Shown piece after piece: positions 13,274-15,299 of a DNA stretch of 15,299 nt. The position numbers were made by a program, and so were the translations under genes. Numbering within the stretch: position 1 is the stretch's first letter; every line of letters begins with the position of its first letter. Source of the stretch: Legionellales bacterium (GTDB taxonomy: Bacteria; Pseudomonadota; Gammaproteobacteria; Berkiellales; Berkiellaceae); contig JAHFQF010000032.1 of NCBI GenBank assembly GCA_023266435.1, positions 1 through 15,299 on the forward strand, written 5' to 3'. The notes under the pieces were generated by a model. It was not told the origin of the DNA, did no database searches, and worked only from the letters and a program-made list of their open reading frames with translations.

Positions 13274-14131
13274 ATGCAAGTGTTACAGAAAAACTTAGGA
13301 TTTGGCCTGGGTCTTAGAACAGTTCACTACCAAACTATATTGGAAGGTGAGCCAGCTTTAGATTGGTTAGAGATCATCTCAGAGAACTATCTCGTGCCCG
13401 GCGGTAAACCCTTGTATTATTTAGATCGCTTCGCAGAACAATACCCTATTGTCATGCATGGTGTTTCTATGAATATCGGTAGTATAGACCCATTAGACTG
13501 GAATTACCTGAAACAATTAAAAAACCTCATGAAACGCACCAATGCCAAATGGCTGTCAGATCACTTATGTTGGACAGGCATACAACAACAAAACATGCAT
13601 GACTTATTGCCACTACCCTTGACAGAAGAAATGATCATGCATGTAGTTAATAGACTTAAATGTGTGCAGGATTATTTAGGGTGTCGTATTTTGCTTGAAA
13701 ATCCGTCGACTTACGTTGCCTTTGCCTGTGACACCCTCAGTGAGCAATCTGCCATGCGCATCATTGCGGAAGAGGCCGATGCATTGATTTTACTAGACAT
13801 TAATAATGTTTATGTGAGCGCTTTTAACCATGGATTCGACCCCCTAAAATACATTCAAGAAATCCCTAAAAATAGGGTTCAACAAATTCATCTAGCAGGG
13901 CATAGTAATTATGGGGATTATATTATTGATACCCACGATGCCACAATTATAGATCCAGTTTGGGCGCTGTATGAAACCACGATCCAACACTTTGGCCAAA
14001 TCCCAACTATGATAGAGCGAGATGATAAAATTCCACCTTTAGAGACTTTACTGCTTGAGCTTGAACACGCTAAAAGCATTGTGAAAAACACACTCAGGCA
14101 AGCACAAGAGAAGGAGGTTGCAGCATGCTAA
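13274..14131 (+). CDS. bufB: MNIO-family (DUF692) bufferin-modifying enzyme BufB
   Basis: The 285-residue protein has the TIM-barrel sequence of multinuclear non-heme iron oxidases. Likely iron ligands are spread through His62 (MHGVSMNIG), Asp96/His97 (LSDHLCW), Glu142-Asn143 (LLENPSTY), Asp175 and Asn177/178 (LLDINNVYVSA), His206 and His210 (IHLAGH), His221 and Glu248 (MIERDD). The start GLGLRTVHYQ and the EIISENYL segment are typical of the family. It should oxidise cysteines of the bufA peptide in the cytoplasm before export, using O2 and a mixed-valence iron centre. The length is normal. GGAAG about 8 bases before the ATG is the ribosome-binding site. It overlaps bufC by 7 bases, so the two are coupled and probably form a complex. 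The precursor is encoded divergently, 97 bases upstream. Confidence 0.95.
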   Translation: MQVLQKNLGFGLGLRTVHYQTILEGEPALDWLEIISENYLVPGGKPLYYLDRFAEQYPIVMHGVSMNIGSIDPLDWNYLKQLKNLMKRTNAKWLSDHLCWTGIQQQNMHDLLPLPLTEEMIMHVVNRLKCVQDYLGCRILLENPSTYVAFACDTLSEQSAMRIIAEEADALILLDINNVYVSAFNHGFDPLKYIQEIPKNRVQQIHLAGHSNYGDYIIDTHDATIIDPVWALYETTIQHFGQIPTMIERDDKIPPLETLLLELEHAKSIVKNTLRQAQEKEVAAC

Positions 14132-14898
14132 AAGTCATACAGCAAAACTTTCAAGCGTATTTACAAAATGAATCTCCAGCTTGCACGCTACCTGATATTG
14201 CTACTGGAAAACCCAACACGCTTGCTCGTTTAACCGTATATCACAATGCCTATCGCATGCGTTTATTAGAAACTTTGCAAACGGATTTTCCGAAGCTAGT
14301 ATCTTTATTGGGTGATGAATATTTTAATCAATTAGGCTTAGCTTATCTAGCAAAACATCCCTCTACACATTTCTCGGTGGATCAATTTGGTGCAAAATTT
14401 CCATACTTCCTAAAAAATTATCCAAACTTACATCCCGCTGTTGCTGAGCTCGCACAGTTTGAGTGGTCGCTAGGGGAAGTGATTACTGCAGCAGATGCCG
14501 ACAGTATTGATAAACCCAGCCTGCTTGACTATCACCCTGAAGAGTTAACAACCATGCGGTGTATTTTACATCCCTCTGTTTTCTGGCAAACTTTTGAGTG
14601 GCAACCCATGTCAATCTGGAATCACTTGACTCATTTTCCTGACGAAAACTTGCCTACTCCCACTCAAGCATCCAATACAGTCTGTGTGTTTTGGCGTAAA
14701 AATTTACAGGTTTACTTTAGATCTCTGTCCCCTGAAGAAACACTTGCCTTCCATGCGCTTACAGAGGGTTACACACTGGCTGAAATATGCGAACTTTTGT
14801 GTAAAACTTTGCCAGAAGAAACAGTTTCTTTGCAATTCAGCCAATTTCTTCATCGATGGATAGAGGATGGTTTCATTCACAAGCTACATTTTCGCTAA
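14125..14898 (+). CDS. bufC: BufC, DUF2063 partner protein of the MNIO enzyme
   Basis: The 257-residue protein carries the DUF2063 domain at about 5-100 (VIQQNFQAYL, then RLTVYHNAYRMRLLETLQTDFPKLVSLLGDEYF), the signature of this family, formerly labelled a putative DNA-binding domain. The C-terminal half (about 105-257) has the beta-rich/winged-helix-like segment that in MNIO partner proteins serves to recognise the precursor (HALTEGYTLAEICELL). It probably delivers the bufferin precursor to BufB. Translation begins inside bufB, with a near-perfect GAAGGAGG 6-7 bases before the ATG. No DoxX-like bufD follows, although many buf operons have one. The 180 bases downstream contain a promoter for the next gene but no convincing terminator. 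Confidence 0.93.
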   Translation: MLKVIQQNFQAYLQNESPACTLPDIATGKPNTLARLTVYHNAYRMRLLETLQTDFPKLVSLLGDEYFNQLGLAYLAKHPSTHFSVDQFGAKFPYFLKNYPNLHPAVAELAQFEWSLGEVITAADADSIDKPSLLDYHPEELTTMRCILHPSVFWQTFEWQPMSIWNHLTHFPDENLPTPTQASNTVCVFWRKNLQVYFRSLSPEETLAFHALTEGYTLAEICELLCKTLPEETVSLQFSQFLHRWIEDGFIHKLHFR

Positions 14899-15005
14899 CA
14901 GCAGAGTTTTTACCCCTCGCTGGTTGTGCTGCATGAATCAATAGTCAGTTAATTGTCATCTTTTAAGATTATTAGGCGACTTCCTATTGTTTTACTGTTA
15001 TTTGA

Positions 15006-15033
15006 TTGACATAGGCCATCCAGCTGGTATAGT
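15006..15033 (+). promoter_or_regulatory. Near-consensus sigma-70 promoter of the leucine-rich-repeat gene
   Basis: A perfect TTGACA (15006-15011) and TATAGT (15028-15033) are separated by 16 bases. Transcription would start near 15040, about 40 bases ahead of the ATG at 15079. It is the strongest-looking promoter in the window. Confidence 0.7.
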
Positions 15034-15078
15034 CTGCGTCAATAATCAGTGCTTAATAAAAACGAAACGAGGCGTATC

Positions 15079-15299
15079 ATGCTAACAATATTAATGGGAA
15101 TAATAACTCACTGCCCCGCAGAGGAGGCCGGCCACATTGATATACCTAGTAACGTCACGTCGATTGGTATTGATGCATTTCAGGAGTGCACAGGCTTAAC
15201 ATCAATCACCATGTCGGATGGCGTCAGATCGATTGGCAACGGCGCATTTCAGGGGTGCACAGGCTTAACATCAATCACCATGTCCGATAGCGTTGAGTC
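15079..15299 (+). CDS. BspA-like leucine-rich-repeat protein, N-terminal part (runs off right edge)
   Basis: An open frame from the ATG at 15079 continues to the window end (73 codons). After a short, mildly hydrophobic start (MLTILMGIITHCPAEEAGHI) come 23-residue repeats of the form V-x-S-I-G-x-x-A-F-x-x-C-x-G-L-T-S-I-T-M-S-D-x. These are LRR_5/BspA-type repeats found in Treponema and Bacteroides surface proteins, in Trichomonas and in some intracellular bacteria. Such proteins bind host or bacterial surfaces or act as secreted adaptors; the role here is unknown. AACGAGG about 7 bases before the ATG is the ribosome-binding site. The first 20 residues are a poor signal peptide, so export would need another route. 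Full length and C-terminus are outside the window. Confidence 0.85.
   Translation, partial: MLTILMGIITHCPAEEAGHIDIPSNVTSIGIDAFQECTGLTSITMSDGVRSIGNGAFQGCTGLTSITMSDSVE
15124..15299 (+). repeat. 69-bp tandem repeats coding for leucine-rich repeats
   Basis: The period is 69 bases (23 codons): the same GGCTTAAC start recurs at 15193 and 15262. About 45 bases around each junction (from about 15175 and 15244) differ at only one or two positions, including silent sites. That points to recent expansion or gene conversion rather than old protein-level repetition. The first unit (about 15124-15192) is more divergent. Confidence 0.8.

Noticed and set aside
14899..14934. Possible terminator after bufC (CAGCA...TGCTG)
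   Set aside because: The 5-base arms are too short and far apart and no T-run follows.
15079..15299. Reading the right-edge tandem repeats as a CRISPR or non-coding satellite
   Set aside because: The period is 69 bases, the reading frame is kept and the translation gives a regular leucine-rich repeat.

Overview
The window looks like a gammaproteobacterial chromosome, probably a host-associated member of the order Legionellales (relatives of Legionella, Coxiella or Rickettsiella). This is inferred from gene content: a large ankyrin-repeat protein with effector character, decayed integrase and transposase pieces, nucleoside/base salvage genes, a YheS-type ABC-F protein close to the E. coli one, and bufferin genes. 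No rRNA, tRNA or CRISPR array is visible.

Left part (1-5790) is an accessory region. A partial unknown gene leaves the left edge. It is followed by a transposase start fragment (534-626) that abuts, within a base or two, an integrase 3'-end fossil (628-840). Next comes a 1105-residue ankyrin protein (892-4209, minus) with an embedded papain/YopT-like Cys-His-Asp protease signature, then an intact tyrosine recombinase (4375-5568, minus). The fossil and the 3' end of the intact integrase form ~94% identical direct repeats that flank the ankyrin gene. This is the most striking structure in the window.

Middle part (5660-10671) is mostly housekeeping. A good promoter precedes yheS, tdk (thymidine kinase) and an EamA-family transporter, packed with 8 bp and -4 bp spacing. 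They converge tail to tail, with overlapping stop codons, on an adenine-deaminase-type gene. That gene lies directly behind a small membrane protein on the minus strand. tdk and the deaminase both serve salvage of bases and nucleosides.

Right-middle part (10129-12847): two unrecognised membrane proteins are divergently arranged around a 277-bp intergenic region. Each has a hydrophobic N-terminal half and a soluble tail, one Cys-rich and one Pro/Gln/Tyr-rich. Then comes an HD-domain protein with a signal peptide; its metal-ligand pattern matches PhnZ-type mixed-valent di-iron oxygenases rather than ordinary HD phosphohydrolases.

Right part (12850-14898) is a bufferin (MNIO-modified copper-binding RiPP) locus: a Cys-rich exported precursor (bufA-like, minus) with its own terminator, divergent from bufB (DUF692/MNIO) and bufC (DUF2063), which overlap by 7 bp. 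The usual co-directional order is broken, and an operator-like dyad sits in the shared promoter region. A near-consensus promoter (15006-15033) then drives a BspA-like leucine-rich-repeat protein that runs off the right edge.
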